From Caldifarciminota bacterium (lineage in GTDB: Bacteria > Hydrothermota > Hydrothermia > LBFQ01), in NCBI GenBank assembly GCA_015492295.1, contig WGFI01000059.1, positions 1 to 52,375 on the forward strand: a stretch of 52,375 nt of DNA, read 5' to 3'. Of this stretch, positions 32,842 to 42,191 are shown piece by piece. The notes beneath the pieces were generated by a model, which worked only from the letters and a program-made list of their open reading frames with translations, had not been told where the DNA came from and made no database searches. The translations under genes were made by a program, and so were the position numbers. Numbering within the stretch: position 1 is the stretch's first letter; the number at the start of each line of letters is the position of its first letter.

Positions 32842-34932
32842 GTGAAATACGATATAAATAAGGTTAGAAATATAGGTATAATAGCGCATATTGATGCGGG
32901 AAAAACCACGACAACCGAGAGGATACTTTATTACACAGGTAGAAAACATAAGATAGGCGAGGTCCATGAAGGTGAGGCTACCATGGATTGGATGGAGCAG
33001 GAAAGGGAGAGAGGCATAACTATAACATCCGCATCCACAACCTGTTTCTGGAAAGGTCATCAGATAAACATCATAGACACCCCGGGGCATGTGGATTTTA
33101 CGGTGGAGGTTGAGAGGGCTTTGAGGGTACTTGACGGAGCCATATTCATCCTGGATGCTTCGCATGGTGTGGAACCTCAAAGTGAAACGGTTTGGAGGCA
33201 GGCTGAGAAATACAAAGTGCCGAGAATCGCATTCGTAAATAAGATGGATAAGGTTGGGGCGGACTATTTCAAGTCCATAGAATCCATGGAGAAGAAACTC
33301 GGAACATTACCCCTTCCAATGCAGTATCCCATAGGCTCGGAATCCTCGTTTGAAGGGGTGGTGGATTTGGTTGAAATGAAAGAGATAGTTTGGCTTGATG
33401 AGACCTTGGGAGCGAAGTATGAGTACCGGGATATAAGGGATGAGCTGAAAGATGAATGTGAGTTTTGGAGGAATGTGCTTATAGAGAGATTGGCCGAGGT
33501 GGATGAGGAGATCTTGGAGAAATACCTTGAAGAGAAACCTATAAGCAACGAAGAATTAAAGAAAGCCATAAGGAGGGTGACTTTGGCCTTCAAAGCCGTC
33601 CCCGTGTTCTGTGGTTCCGCTTACAGGAACAAGGGCGTCCAACCCTTATTGGATGCCGTTATAGATTATTTACCCTCACCAATTGATAGGGGATCAATAT
33701 ACGGTAAATCTCCCGATGGAAAGGATGTTGAAAGGAAACCTCTTGACAACGAACCTCTGGCGGCGTTAGCCTTCAAGGTTCAGATGGATCGTTATATAGG
33801 AAAGTTGGTTTATGTTAGGGTGTATTCTGGGGTTTTAAGGTCCGGGAGCTATGTGTATAATATCAATAAGGGTAAGAAGGAAAGGATATCAAGGATCGTT
33901 AGGATGCATGCCAACATTCAGGAGGATGTTGAGGAGTTGAGAGCCGGCGATATAGGGGCGGTAATAGGATTGAAGGAAACTATAACCGGCAACACTTTGT
34001 GCGATGAGGAACATCCCATAATACTTGAAAGCCTTGAAGTTCCCGAACCTGTTATATCTCAGGCTATAAAAGGGGCAAACAAGGCCGATGAGGATAAACT
34101 ATCAAAGGCTTTAGCAAAGTTGGCCGAGGAGGATCCGAGCTTTAAGTTCTGGGTGGATAACGAGACGGATGAAACCATAATAGCGGGGATGGGTGAGCTT
34201 CATTTGGAGATAAAGGTGGATATATTGAAGAGGAACTTCAATCTCAATGTGGAGGTTAGCCCGCCGAGAGTCGCGTACAGGGAAACGATCAAGAAACCCG
34301 TAAATGCGGTTGAGGGTAAGTTTATAAGGCAGACGGGTGGTAGAGGACAGTACGGACATGTAATAATAAATGTGGAACCTCTGGAAAGGGGCAGGGGATT
34401 TTCATTCGTTGATAAGATAACCGGTGGTAGGATACCTAAGGAATTCATACCCGCCGTACAAAAAGGCATTGAGGAGGCTATGCAGAAAGGTATATTGGCG
34501 GGGTATCCCGTCGTTGATATAAAGGTTGAATTGGTTGATGGCTCATATCACGAGGTTGATTCGTCTGAACTGGCTTTCAAAATAGCCGCAAAAACCGCCT
34601 TGTGGGAAGCCTTGAAGAGAGGTAATCCTGTTCTCCTTGAACCGATTATGAGAGTGGAAATTACCACACCCGAGGAATATCTTGGTGATGTTATAGGTGA
34701 TATAGGTTCAAGAAGGGGACACATAAAGTCAATAGAGGATAGAGGAAATGCCAAACTGATAACCGCTTTGGTACCCTTAGCCGAACTCATGGCCTACGCC
34801 AGCGATCTGAGATCCATAACACAGGGAAGGGCGTATTTCGTTATGTTCTTTGATCACTATGCGGAAGTTCCGAAGAACATAGCGGAGAAGATCATAGAAG
34901 AGAGGAAAAAGGAGCTGCAAAAGGCGAAATGA
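32842..34932 (+). CDS. fusA: Elongation factor G
   Basis: A 696-residue EF-G, the GTPase that moves tRNAs and mRNA through the ribosome. G1 is [16 protein letters not shown]3 is DTPGHVDF and G4 is NKMD; domains II-V follow with normal length, including the FEF-G signature [15 protein letters not shown]. The start is GTG with a good ribosome site. It is not in the str operon (no rpsL, rpsG or tuf around it), so it may be a second or relocated copy. A small gene follows by a 4-base overlap. Confidence 0.96.
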   Translation: MKYDINKVRNIGIIAHIDAGKTTTTERILYYTGRKHKIGEVHEGEATMDWMEQERERGITITSASTTCFWKGHQINIIDTPGHVDFTVEVERALRVLDGAIFILDASHGVEPQSETVWRQAEKYKVPRIAFVNKMDKVGADYFKSIESMEKKLGTLPLPMQYPIGSESSFEGVVDLVEMKEIVWLDETLGAKYEYRDIRDELKDECEFWRNVLIERLAEVDEEILEKYLEEKPISNEELKKAIRRVTLAFKAVPVFCGSAYRNKGVQPLLDAVIDYLPSPIDRGSIYGKSPDGKDVERKPLDNEPLAALAFKVQMDRYIGKLVYVRVYSGVLRSGSYVYNINKGKKERISRIVRMHANIQEDVEELRAGDIGAVIGLKETITGNTLCDEEHPIILESLEVPEPVISQAIKGANKADEDKLSKALAKLAEEDPSFKFWVDNETDETIIAGMGELHLEIKVDILKRNFNLNVEVSPPRVAYRETIKKPVNAVEGKFIRQTGGRGQYGHVIINVEPLERGRGFSFVDKITGGRIPKEFIPAVQKGIEEAMQKGILAGYPVVDIKVELVDGSYHEVDSSELAFKIAAKTALWEALKRGNPVLLEPIMRVEITTPEEYLGDVIGDIGSRRGHIKSIEDRGNAKLITALVPLAELMAYASDLRSITQGRAYFVMFFDHYAEVPKNIAEKIIEERKKELQKAK

Positions 34933-35201
34933 AACACAAATGGTTAAAACTCAGGGATAGGCTGATAAGGATGGATAGGGTTCATGAGTTCTGGATAAAT
35001 AAGGAAGAGAACGGCACATATTCGGTCTATGTGAATATATTCGGATCTCCCACAGCCTTAGTGGAAAACTTTCCGACATACACTGAGGCGGAAGATTTCC
35101 TGAATAGAATAACCTATGCCTTAACCCGTAGGAGAATCATAGATGTCGAAGAGCTGCTGAACTATCCTATGGAAGATGAGGATGAGGATTTCTTTTTCTA
35201 A
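34929..35201 (+). CDS. Small protein of unknown function between fusA and lspA
   Basis: A 90-residue protein with a basic N-terminus ([21 protein letters not shown]), a probable three-strand sheet ([14 protein letters not shown]) with a helix, and an acidic end (EDEDEDFFF). Not recognised. It overlaps fusA by 4 bases (ATGA) and lspA by 26 bases, so it is clearly translated within the operon. Confidence 0.7.
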   Translation: MKHKWLKLRDRLIRMDRVHEFWINKEENGTYSVYVNIFGSPTALVENFPTYTEAEDFLNRITYALTRRRIIDVEELLNYPMEDEDEDFFF

Positions 35202-35718
35202 GATAAAGGGATTCCTATACCTGCTTATAATATCGCTTCTGGTGGGTTTGTTTGATATCGCCGTAAAGCATGTTATCCTAAGCAATTTCATCTATGGGAA
35301 GCCCGTCAATGTAATTGGAGATTTTTTGCGTATCACATTGGTTCTAAATCCCAACACGGCTTTCGGTATATCCCTCGGTGAAAACTTCCCTTATGCCTTA
35401 GTATCAACCATCTTGGCCGTAGTGGTGTTGGGACTTATGTTCGTAGAGAAGGATGGTTGGATAAGACTGATGTACGCCTTCATACTCGGTGGAGCGATAG
35501 GAAACATAACCGATAGGATATTAAACGGCGCTGTCGTTGATTTCATAGATGTTGGGATAGGAAACCTTAGATGGCCGACATTTAACATAGCGGACACATT
35601 TGTTTCCTTAGGAATAATCGGTATATTGGCGAAATCTTTATTCGGTAAGGATGAAAGTGTTCGTTCTGACGGCGGAGTACGGGAGCGGGCATGTAATAGC
35701 AGCGAAGGGAATAGCTGA
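35176..35718 (+). CDS. lspA: Lipoprotein signal peptidase II
   Basis: A 180-residue LspA, the membrane aspartic protease that cuts signal peptides from lipoproteins after lipid attachment by Lgt (its gene is at 43.6 kb). Four membrane helices, LVLNPNTAFGI, and the two catalytic aspartates in GNITDRILNGAVVDFID and FNIADTFVSLG are present. The start may be 35176 or ATG 35182. The last 68 bases overlap the next gene, so the C-terminal tail (KDESVRSDGGVRERACN) is unlike the family. Confidence 0.92.
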   Translation: MRMRISFSKIKGFLYLLIISLLVGLFDIAVKHVILSNFIYGKPVNVIGDFLRITLVLNPNTAFGISLGENFPYALVSTILAVVVLGLMFVEKDGWIRLMYAFILGGAIGNITDRILNGAVVDFIDVGIGNLRWPTFNIADTFVSLGIIGILAKSLFGKDESVRSDGGVRERACNSSEGNS

Positions 35719-36748
35719 TGCTTTAAATCACTTGGGGCATCGGTTTCTTTCACTTGATGTCGTAAAAGCGGGTGGTCTAATTGAAAAGGTATCCTCCTGG
35801 GCGTTTGAGCTTATGATGAGAAGGGGACATTTGGCGTGGAGAATGTTTTATTACAACCCAATACCATCCTCAAAACCCGCAAGGATGTTGTATAGATTCG
35901 TATTCAAGGATAAATTTATGGAACCTTTGAGGGAGTTTGAGCCGGATGTTATAATAAGCACACATTTCTTAACCAGCCTCATAGCGCTTATATACAAAAC
36001 TAAGAGACCCGATATGGGAGTTTTCACCGTTATTACCGATCTGGTTGCCCATCCCTTATGGGTGTGGGAGGGTACGGATGGATACTTTGTGGGAATAAAA
36101 GACACGAGCGACGATCTGAAAAGGTATGGGGTTGATGAAGATAATATATTTATAACCGGAATACCTTTGAGAAGGGATTTTTGGAAGCCTATAGATAAAA
36201 TCTACGCCAGGAAACATTTGAAATACCCTCCAAACGATAAAATAATCCTTCTATCAGCAGGATCATACGATTCCGTACCCATCGAACCCATAGTAAGGGG
36301 GTTGAAAGGGGAGGATGTGTTTGTGGTTATACTCGCAGGTAAAAAAAGGGAGGCTTATGAAAAGTATAACCGTTTATTGCAGGAGATAGGTTTGAAAGGT
36401 ATAGTTTATCCTTTCGTAGATTTCGTCCCGATTATCATGTGCGCATCCGATATATTCATAACGAAAGCTGGAGGTGTTTCAGTTGCTGAGAGTTTGGCGG
36501 TAGGTTTGCCTATGATATTCATAAGAAGTATGCCCGGTCAGGAAGAAGGAAACGCAAAAGTTATAGAGAAATATAAGGCGGGGATAAACGCCCAGACGCC
36601 GGAGAGTGCGTTGAATCACTTAAAATCTATACTGAAAGATCCGAATCTGTTAAAAGAGTTGCAAAAGAACGCCAAGACACTTGGAAAACCATCATCTTCC
36701 CTCAACATAGTGCATATAATTTCCAATAAATTCGGAAAACCCATGTGA
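35651..36748 (+). CDS. GT28-family glycolipid glycosyltransferase (MGDG synthase/UgtP-like)
   Basis: A 365-residue GT-B enzyme of the MGDG-synthase/diacylglycerol glucosyltransferase group. The N-terminal lipid-binding domain starts VFVLTAEYGSGHVIAAKGIADAL (the S-x-G-x-G-H-x-x-A-A signature), and the C-terminal domain has ITKAGGVSVAESLAVGLPMIF for UDP-sugar binding. It probably glycosylates diacylglycerol in the inner membrane. It overlaps lspA by 68 bases and overlaps the convergent MlaF-like gene tail-to-tail by 57 bases. Confidence 0.85.
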   Translation: MKVFVLTAEYGSGHVIAAKGIADALNHLGHRFLSLDVVKAGGLIEKVSSWAFELMMRRGHLAWRMFYYNPIPSSKPARMLYRFVFKDKFMEPLREFEPDVIISTHFLTSLIALIYKTKRPDMGVFTVITDLVAHPLWVWEGTDGYFVGIKDTSDDLKRYGVDEDNIFITGIPLRRDFWKPIDKIYARKHLKYPPNDKIILLSAGSYDSVPIEPIVRGLKGEDVFVVILAGKKREAYEKYNRLLQEIGLKGIVYPFVDFVPIIMCASDIFITKAGGVSVAESLAVGLPMIFIRSMPGQEEGNAKVIEKYKAGINAQTPESALNHLKSILKDPNLLKELQKNAKTLGKPSSSLNIVHIISNKFGKPM

Positions 36749-37426
36749 ATTTTTCGCATCCTCAAATCTCCCATCAAAGGCTATCCTTCCATCTTCAAGA
36801 TACATAACCCTATCCCCAAACCTTTTAACAAGCTCAATATCATGGGTTATTATAAGAGTTGTGCATATCAGCTTTTCGTTCAGCTCTTGCATTAAATCAT
36901 ATATGAGTCTTGAAGTGTAAGGATCTAGACCACTTGTAGGCTCATCGTAGAATAGATAGTCGGGATCCGAAACTATAGCTCTGGCTATGCCCACCCTTTT
37001 CCTCATACCCCCAGATAGTTCGGAAGGATATTTGTTCTCAACATCTTTAAGACCTACGCTTTCCAAAGCATAAATGGCCTTCTCAGCGGCTAGCTTCCTG
37101 TTTATGCCCACTTCAACCAAGGGGAGCATAACATTTTCTAAAACCGTCATCCAATCAAAAAGCGCCGAATGTTGAAATACATAACCGAATCTCTTCCTTA
37201 AAGAGTTTATCTCCTTCTCCTTTGCCTTATCAATTCTAACATCATCAATCCATATCTCCCCTTGATCTATATCCAGCAAACCCACTATGCACTTTATCAT
37301 AACTGACTTTCCAACGCCACTTTTACCTACTATAACAACGGTTTCACCATCATCTATTTGGAAGCTTACACCTTTTAAAACCTCATTCTTTCCAAACCTT
37401 TTATATAAGTTTTTGACGATTATCAT
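36692..37426 (-). CDS. ABC transporter ATP-binding protein, MlaF-like
   Basis: A 244-residue ATPase of the MlaF class that powers phospholipid movement between membranes. Walker A is GKSGVGKS (residues 34-41), signature LSGGMRKRVGIARAI, Walker B YLFYDEPTSGLDP, and the switch histidine in ITHD. G-G-M-R-K-R-V after the signature is typical of Mla. The MlaE permease and MlaD partner are not in the window; a patatin phospholipase gene precedes it with a 4-base overlap, which fits a lipid-remodelling role. Confidence 0.85.
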   Translation of the reverse strand: MIIVKNLYKRFGKNEVLKGVSFQIDDGETVVIVGKSGVGKSVMIKCIVGLLDIDQGEIWIDDVRIDKAKEKEINSLRKRFGYVFQHSALFDWMTVLENVMLPLVEVGINRKLAAEKAIYALESVGLKDVENKYPSELSGGMRKRVGIARAIVSDPDYLFYDEPTSGLDPYTSRLIYDLMQELNEKLICTTLIITHDIELVKRFGDRVMYLEDGRIAFDGRFEDAKNSHGFSEFIGNYMHYVEGR

Positions 37427-38283
37427 TTTTTGAGACTTATTATAACATCCTTTAATGATTCTTTTGCGGCCATGTATCCGGCCCTCACCACTTCATCAAA
37501 TTTCGTAAAATCAAGAATGGTTGATATTCCTTTGAGTTCGGGCTCTATCAAAACCTCAGGTTTATAGGTTTCCAATGAATAATTGACCAATGCACCCTGG
37601 GAAGCCATAAACCAAGATATTAGACCATGAAGGACATTCTCCCTCTTGAAGGCAAAGGTTCTACCTATGAACTGCAATATTCCTCTTTTCCTATGAAAAT
37701 ATGGAAGTCCGATGTTTATATTACCTTTGGGAAATCTTTCAAGGACATTTACGGCTATGACAAAATTCGCCCCTATCCTCCTCGCTATATTTACGGGCAC
37801 AGGATTAACAACGCCTCCATCCATCAATGTTAGATTTTCCTTTGGAAAGTGTATAGATTCATATACACCGGGGAGGCTGGCTGACGCTCTCAGGGCCGAA
37901 AATAGGCTCCCTCTATCAAGTATAACTTCCTTTTGAGATATAATATCGTAGGCGTTAGCGGCGAATTTAATAGGTAGCTCTTCTATCTTTATCTTTCCTA
38001 CGAGTCTTCTTAGGAGTTTTTCAAATTTAACAGAATCGTAAAGCTCCGTTAATGAAAAGCTGGGCGATAGAAATTCCTTAGAAGGATCCAACGCTATTTC
38101 CCTTGCAACATCCTCTATAAGCTTAGCGGAGTATCCCGCAGCATAAACCCCTCCTATTATGGCGCCCATACTGCAACCCACGATAATATCCGGCTTAAAA
38201 TCAACCTCCGTTAAGTACTTTATTACTCCTATGTGAGCAAACCCCCTTGAACCACCTCCACCGAGAACCAAACCTACTTTCAT
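37423..38283 (-). CDS. Patatin-like phospholipase (RssA/NTE type)
   Basis: A 286-residue patatin-domain acyl hydrolase. The oxyanion loop GGGGSRG (residues 8-14), nucleophile elbow GCSMG (S38) and catalytic aspartate in DGG (D155) are all present. FAANAYDIISQKEVILDRG and INPVPV-like VVNPVPVNIARRIGA are typical of the RssA/NTE group. Likely cytoplasmic face of the membrane. It is co-transcribed with the MlaF-like gene (ATGA overlap). Confidence 0.88.
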   Translation of the reverse strand: MKVGLVLGGGGSRGFAHIGVIKYLTEVDFKPDIIVGCSMGAIIGGVYAAGYSAKLIEDVAREIALDPSKEFLSPSFSLTELYDSVKFEKLLRRLVGKIKIEELPIKFAANAYDIISQKEVILDRGSLFSALRASASLPGVYESIHFPKENLTLMDGGVVNPVPVNIARRIGANFVIAVNVLERFPKGNINIGLPYFHRKRGILQFIGRTFAFKRENVLHGLISWFMASQGALVNYSLETYKPEVLIEPELKGISTILDFTKFDEVVRAGYMAAKESLKDVIISLKK

Positions 38284-38293
38284 TTAAAAAAAG
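38284..38293 (-). terminator. T-run after tRNA-Gly
   Basis: CTTTTTTTAA on the minus strand directly after the tRNA 3' end; the tRNA acceptor structure can serve as the hairpin. It lies right before the start of the patatin gene. Confidence 0.4.
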
Positions 38294-38365
38294 AGCGGGA
38301 GACGGGATTTGAACCCGCGACCCCCTGCATGGCAAGCAGGTGCTCTACCGCTGAGCTACTCCCGC
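38294..38365 (-). tRNA. tRNA-Gly (anticodon GCC)
   Basis: A 72-base cloverleaf on the minus strand: acceptor GCGGGAG/CTCCCGC with discriminator T, D-arm GCTCAGCGGTAGAGC, anticodon loop TTGCCAT (anticodon GCC), and T-arm GCGGGTTCAAATCCCGT. The 3' CCA is not encoded, so it must be added by a nucleotidyltransferase. TATAAT lies 11 bases upstream. Confidence 0.97.
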
Positions 38366-38376
38366 TTGAAGAAGAT

Positions 38377-38382
38377 ATTATA
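38377..38382 (-). promoter_or_regulatory. -10 box of tRNA-Gly
   Basis: TATAAT on the minus strand, 11 bases before the tRNA 5' end, preceded by TTAAAAATTTTTCCCCCT. As a stable RNA promoter it serves as an anchor for the T-rich/C-run promoter pattern. Confidence 0.65.
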
Positions 38383-38473
38383 AGGGGGAAAAATTTTTAA
38401 GGGGCGTAATCTATTACAACTTGGTTTTCACTAACCCCAATATACTTTTTCAGGTTTATCATACACGGAACGA

Positions 38474-39694
38474 GTGAGTATAATTTATAGACTGAACAAG
38501 CTTATAAACTACGAAAGAAAGGGGGGATTTACGAAGAATTTACTCAATTTTTATGAGCTCCTTGAAAGCATAGGGAATCCCCACAGGAAACTAAAAAATG
38601 TTATACACATAGTTGGAACAAAGGGTAAGGGTTCAACGGCCAATATAATATCTCAATCTTTAACCAATGCAGGATTCAATGTCGGCCTATTTACATCTCC
38701 CCATCTGGTTTCTCCTCTTGAAAGGATAAAAATAAACAACGAAGCCATAAAGGAATCCGAATTGGAGGAGATAGCGGGGAAGATATTAAAAAAAACCGAT
38801 AGAAGAGGATTCCAAACATACTTTGAAGTCCTTACGGCATCGGCCATGCTATACTTTCTTAAAAAAAATACGGATTTTAATGTGTTTGAGGCTGGCTTAG
38901 GTGGAAGGTTGGATGCAACGAATGTACTGAATCAGAAGGTGATAGTGATAACGAGGATTGACTATGATCACACTCATATACTTGGTAAGTCCATTGAGAA
39001 TATAGCCTACGAGAAATCCGCGGTCATAAAAGGAAAAACTCCCGTAATCACAACGATAAACAATAAAAAAGTGATGGACATCATAGAGAGGAGGGTCAAA
39101 ATGTTCGGGGCGGATATTCATATAGTTGATTGGAAAGTTCTGAGAAACGACAAGTTCGGTTTGAGTATAGAGGTGGAAGGTAATGAGATCTCGGCACCAT
39201 TAAAGGGAAAGTTCCAAGCGGAAAATTTGGCGTTGGCTTATAAAACTTTGAGGCTCCTTGGAATAGAGAATCCGGATTTTTCAAATATATACATCCCCGG
39301 AAGATTTCATATACTCTCCGAGAATCCCCTTATAATCTTGGATGGATCGCACAATACCCTATCGGTGAGGGAGTTTCTGATAAGTTTAAAAGAAACTTTT
39401 CCTGAAAGGAATATGAATGTGATATTGGCTTTGAGTTCGGATAAGGATATAGAGGGTATCATAAGAGAATTCTCCCAATATGGGCATAGGTTATACTTGG
39501 TAAGATACCCATTTCCAAGATCCGCATGGATTGAAGATCTCTTTAAGATTTCCATAAAGTATGGGATTACACCGCGAATTTTAACATCAACGGCGGAGAT
39601 ACTATCCTTAATGAATGAGGGAAATCTGGTTATCTTAGGCTCTTTTTATCTGATCGGGGAGGTTATGGCGGCTTTAAAATATCAAGTTGGATGA
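38474..39694 (+). CDS. folC: Folylpolyglutamate/dihydrofolate synthase
   Basis: A 406-residue FolC, the ATP ligase that adds glutamates to folates (and often dihydropteroate). The P-loop is IVGTKGKGSTANII; FTSPHLVSPLERI and DYDHTHILGKSIENIAYEKSAVIK are family signatures, and LDGSHNTLSVREF lies in the C-terminal domain. The start is GTG; a TATCAT box 11 bases upstream may be the promoter. The gene is divergent from the tRNA and overlaps the next lipoprotein gene by 4 bases. Confidence 0.93.
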   Translation: MSIIYRLNKLINYERKGGFTKNLLNFYELLESIGNPHRKLKNVIHIVGTKGKGSTANIISQSLTNAGFNVGLFTSPHLVSPLERIKINNEAIKESELEEIAGKILKKTDRRGFQTYFEVLTASAMLYFLKKNTDFNVFEAGLGGRLDATNVLNQKVIVITRIDYDHTHILGKSIENIAYEKSAVIKGKTPVITTINNKKVMDIIERRVKMFGADIHIVDWKVLRNDKFGLSIEVEGNEISAPLKGKFQAENLALAYKTLRLLGIENPDFSNIYIPGRFHILSENPLIILDGSHNTLSVREFLISLKETFPERNMNVILALSSDKDIEGIIREFSQYGHRLYLVRYPFPRSAWIEDLFKISIKYGITPRILTSTAEILSLMNEGNLVILGSFYLIGEVMAALKYQVG

Positions 39695-40269
39695 GGAAGT
39701 TTGTAATAGTTTTATTTATAACATCCTGCGCATCCAGCGCGCATAGGAAGGACCTCAACTACGCGATCTCCCCATCATTTAAAACGGACGAAATACAGAC
39801 CTTCGCGCTTATACCCGATATAGATATACCGAAGGAAGAGATTAAGAGGAAGGTTGATAAAAAGAGGCTTATAGAGGAAATATACAGCAAGGCTTCCATA
39901 GAGCTGATGAAAATCCCCTACCTTGATGTGGTGGATAGAAAAGATATTGACAAGATTTTGGAAGAGCAGGAATTTACGGCATCAGGCTTTGTAGGTGATT
40001 ACGCTCCTGAACTCGGGGAATTACTCGGGGCTAAAATCGTGGGATATTTCACCGTCCTTGACATTGAAACGGAAGGCTATCCTGTGGGACAAGGAATGGT
40101 TATTCAAAGTATAAAGGCCACCGTGAGTTTTAAAATAATAGATGTTGGAACGGGTAGAATCTTATATCAGAGTGTAGCAGAATCCACATCCCAGGAATCG
40201 GAATATGAAGCCCTGGTGGAATCTGCGATTAAATGCCTTTTACCTTTGAGAGATAAAAATAACAGGTGA
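39691..40269 (+). CDS. CsgG/LpoB-like lipoprotein
   Basis: A 192-residue lipoprotein: MRKFVIVLFITSC gives a short signal with lipobox cysteine 13. The mature protein has the CsgG-like fold pattern: FALIPDIDIPKEE, LIEEIYSKASIELMKI, VVDRKDIDKILEEQEFTASGFV, GELLGAKIVGYFTVLDIE, and SFKIIDVGTGRILYQS. Relatives include curli exporter CsgG, LpoB and GNA1162. Which role it has here is unclear; no curli genes are seen. It overlaps folC by 4 bases and is followed by ctpA, which has its own promoter. Confidence 0.75.
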   Translation: MRKFVIVLFITSCASSAHRKDLNYAISPSFKTDEIQTFALIPDIDIPKEEIKRKVDKKRLIEEIYSKASIELMKIPYLDVVDRKDIDKILEEQEFTASGFVGDYAPELGELLGAKIVGYFTVLDIETEGYPVGQGMVIQSIKATVSFKIIDVGTGRILYQSVAESTSQESEYEALVESAIKCLLPLRDKNNR

Positions 40270-40305
40270 TTTCCCCATAATCAACCAAGCGATATTTATC
40301 CGCCT

Positions 40306-40311
40306 TAAAAT
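40306..40311 (+). promoter_or_regulatory. -10 box of ctpA (leaderless)
   Basis: TAAAAT 9 bases before the ctpA ATG; same CGCCTTAAAAT context as at 11476. Confidence 0.55.
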
Positions 40312-40320
40312 CTCCGTTTC

Positions 40321-41847
40321 ATGCGAAGGTCTGTTAGAATAGCGGGTTTTCTGATGGCGTTCGTTTTGGGTATAACATTTGGATATGCTTTAAAGGGTTT
40401 CGCAAAGGAAAGCGAGCCTAAGATATCATTCTCCCAGATGGCAGATCTGATGATTCAAGTGATAAATTACATAACAAGGTACTATGTGGTTGAGGAAAGT
40501 AAATCCAAACTGCTTGAAAATGCAATAAAAGGTATGGTTTCTTCACTTGATCCTCACTCAACATTTCTGACACCCGAGGAGAAACAGAGATTATACGAAA
40601 GTACGGAAGGAAGCTACGAAGGTGTGGGTATGCAGATAGGCCAGAGGGAAGGTTATGTGGTTGTTATAGCACCATTTGAAGGAACACCTGCATGGAAGGC
40701 TGGTCTGAAACCAGGAGATAGGATAATAAGGATAAACGATTCGTCGGCTTTGGGGTTGGATGTGGAGGAAGTTTCCAAGCGGTTGCGCGGTCCTAAAGGT
40801 ACAAAAGTTAAGGTGACCGTATATAGGCCTGCCATAAACGATACACTATCTTTTGAGATCATCAGGGATAGGATAGTTTTGAAAGCCGTACCTTATTACG
40901 GTATAGTTGATGGTGTCGGATACATTAAGTTGAATTCCTTTCAAGAAGATGCGAGCGATAGGGTGAAGGAAGCTTTGGAATCTTTACTCAGTAAAGGTGC
41001 GAAGAAAATCGTACTTGATCTTAGGGGAAATCCGGGAGGATATTTGAGGGAGGCGTTTGAAATAGGGGGATTTTTCTTGGGAGATGGGAAACTCATAGTA
41101 TATACCGATGGGAGAACACCCGATTCAAAGGAAAAGTTTTTTAGTGAGGGACATAGCATAGTTCCCGATGATATACCTGTGGTGGTTCTCGTTGATCAAG
41201 GTTCGGCAAGCGCATCGGAGATAGTAGCGGGTGCCATTCAGGATTGGGATAGGGGTTTGATAATAGGAGATACCACATTCGGTAAGGGTTCGGTGCAGAG
41301 GGTTTTACCTCTACCTTATGGGTATGCTTTGAGACTAACGATAGCACGATATTTTACACCTTCTGGTAGATCCATACACAAGGGGAAACTCGGTTCCCTT
41401 GAAAAGGATACGGGTACATACTTCACAAAGATACTCAAAAGGCCTCTAAAAGGAGGAGGGGGAATATCCCCGGATATAGTGGTGAATCCCAAGCATCTTC
41501 CCGCTCTGGTTCAGAAGGCGCAAGCGAAGGGATTGATATCCGATTGGGCTACGAGATACACATCAACGCATAAGAAACCTAAGAAACCCGAGGACATAGT
41601 TTTAACGGATAGGGATCTGAACCGATTCAAAAACTTACTTCATAAGTCCGGTATAGATTTTGATGATTGTAGGTTTGATGAGGCTAAGGAAGATTTTCGC
41701 AGGATCCTAACTATGGAGATCGCATATCAGTACTTTGGTGAAAAGGGTAGATATAGAATTTTCCTGAGATACGATCCCGTCTATCAAAAGGCTGTAAGTA
41801 TATTGAAAAAGGTAAATAAGACGGATGAGCTCTTCACCAAGAAATGA
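40321..41847 (+). CDS. ctpA: C-terminal processing peptidase (S41 family)
   Basis: A 508-residue periplasmic serine protease of the CtpA/Prc group. One N-terminal membrane helix or signal anchor (residues 7-27), an N-terminal helical part, a PDZ domain (GVGMQIGQREGYVVVIAPFEGTPAWKAGLKPGDRII), and the S41 catalytic core. S297 in GSASASE and K322 in TFGKG form the Ser/Lys dyad, at the 25-residue distance known from E. coli Prc. It cuts proteins from their C-terminus and may act on envelope proteins. The extra C-terminal 100 residues are helical. Confidence 0.93.
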   Translation: MRRSVRIAGFLMAFVLGITFGYALKGFAKESEPKISFSQMADLMIQVINYITRYYVVEESKSKLLENAIKGMVSSLDPHSTFLTPEEKQRLYESTEGSYEGVGMQIGQREGYVVVIAPFEGTPAWKAGLKPGDRIIRINDSSALGLDVEEVSKRLRGPKGTKVKVTVYRPAINDTLSFEIIRDRIVLKAVPYYGIVDGVGYIKLNSFQEDASDRVKEALESLLSKGAKKIVLDLRGNPGGYLREAFEIGGFFLGDGKLIVYTDGRTPDSKEKFFSEGHSIVPDDIPVVVLVDQGSASASEIVAGAIQDWDRGLIIGDTTFGKGSVQRVLPLPYGYALRLTIARYFTPSGRSIHKGKLGSLEKDTGTYFTKILKRPLKGGGGISPDIVVNPKHLPALVQKAQAKGLISDWATRYTSTHKKPKKPEDIVLTDRDLNRFKNLLHKSGIDFDDCRFDEAKEDFRRILTMEIAYQYFGEKGRYRIFLRYDPVYQKAVSILKKVNKTDELFTKK

Positions 41848-42191
41848 GTAAGTGGATACTGACGGTTAAATACGAGTTTGATGCCGCCCACCGTCTTCCG
41901 GACTTTCCTGGGCCTTGTAGAAATTTGCATGGACATAGATGGATCGTTGAACTTGAAGTTGAGGTTTCAAAGGTTGATAAAAGCGGAGTAAGTATAGATT
42001 TCGGTGTATTAAAGAACGAGCTGAAATCGCTCAATCTGGATCATACCTACCTAAACGATGTATTACCTTATCCTCCGAGCGCCGAAAACATAGCGAGGTA
42101 CATATACGAGAAGATAAAAGAGAAAGGTTATAATGTCGTATCCGTGAAAGTTTGGGAAACTTCAAAGTATGCGGCGAAATATATGGAATGA
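41844..42191 (+). CDS. queD: 6-carboxytetrahydropterin synthase QueD / PTPS family
   Basis: A 115-residue protein of the 6-pyruvoyltetrahydropterin synthase family, most likely QueD, which makes the second intermediate of queuosine and other deazapurines. Zinc ligands are H16, H29 and H31 (AAHRL, LHGHRW); C25 in GPCRNLHGH is the catalytic cysteine. VSIDFGVLK and LDHTYLND are family signatures, and VSVKVWETSKYAAKY ends it. Overlaps ctpA by 4 bases and the next gene by 4 bases. Other que genes are not in the window. Confidence 0.9.
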   Translation: MSKWILTVKYEFDAAHRLPDFPGPCRNLHGHRWIVELEVEVSKVDKSGVSIDFGVLKNELKSLNLDHTYLNDVLPYPPSAENIARYIYEKIKEKGYNVVSVKVWETSKYAAKYME

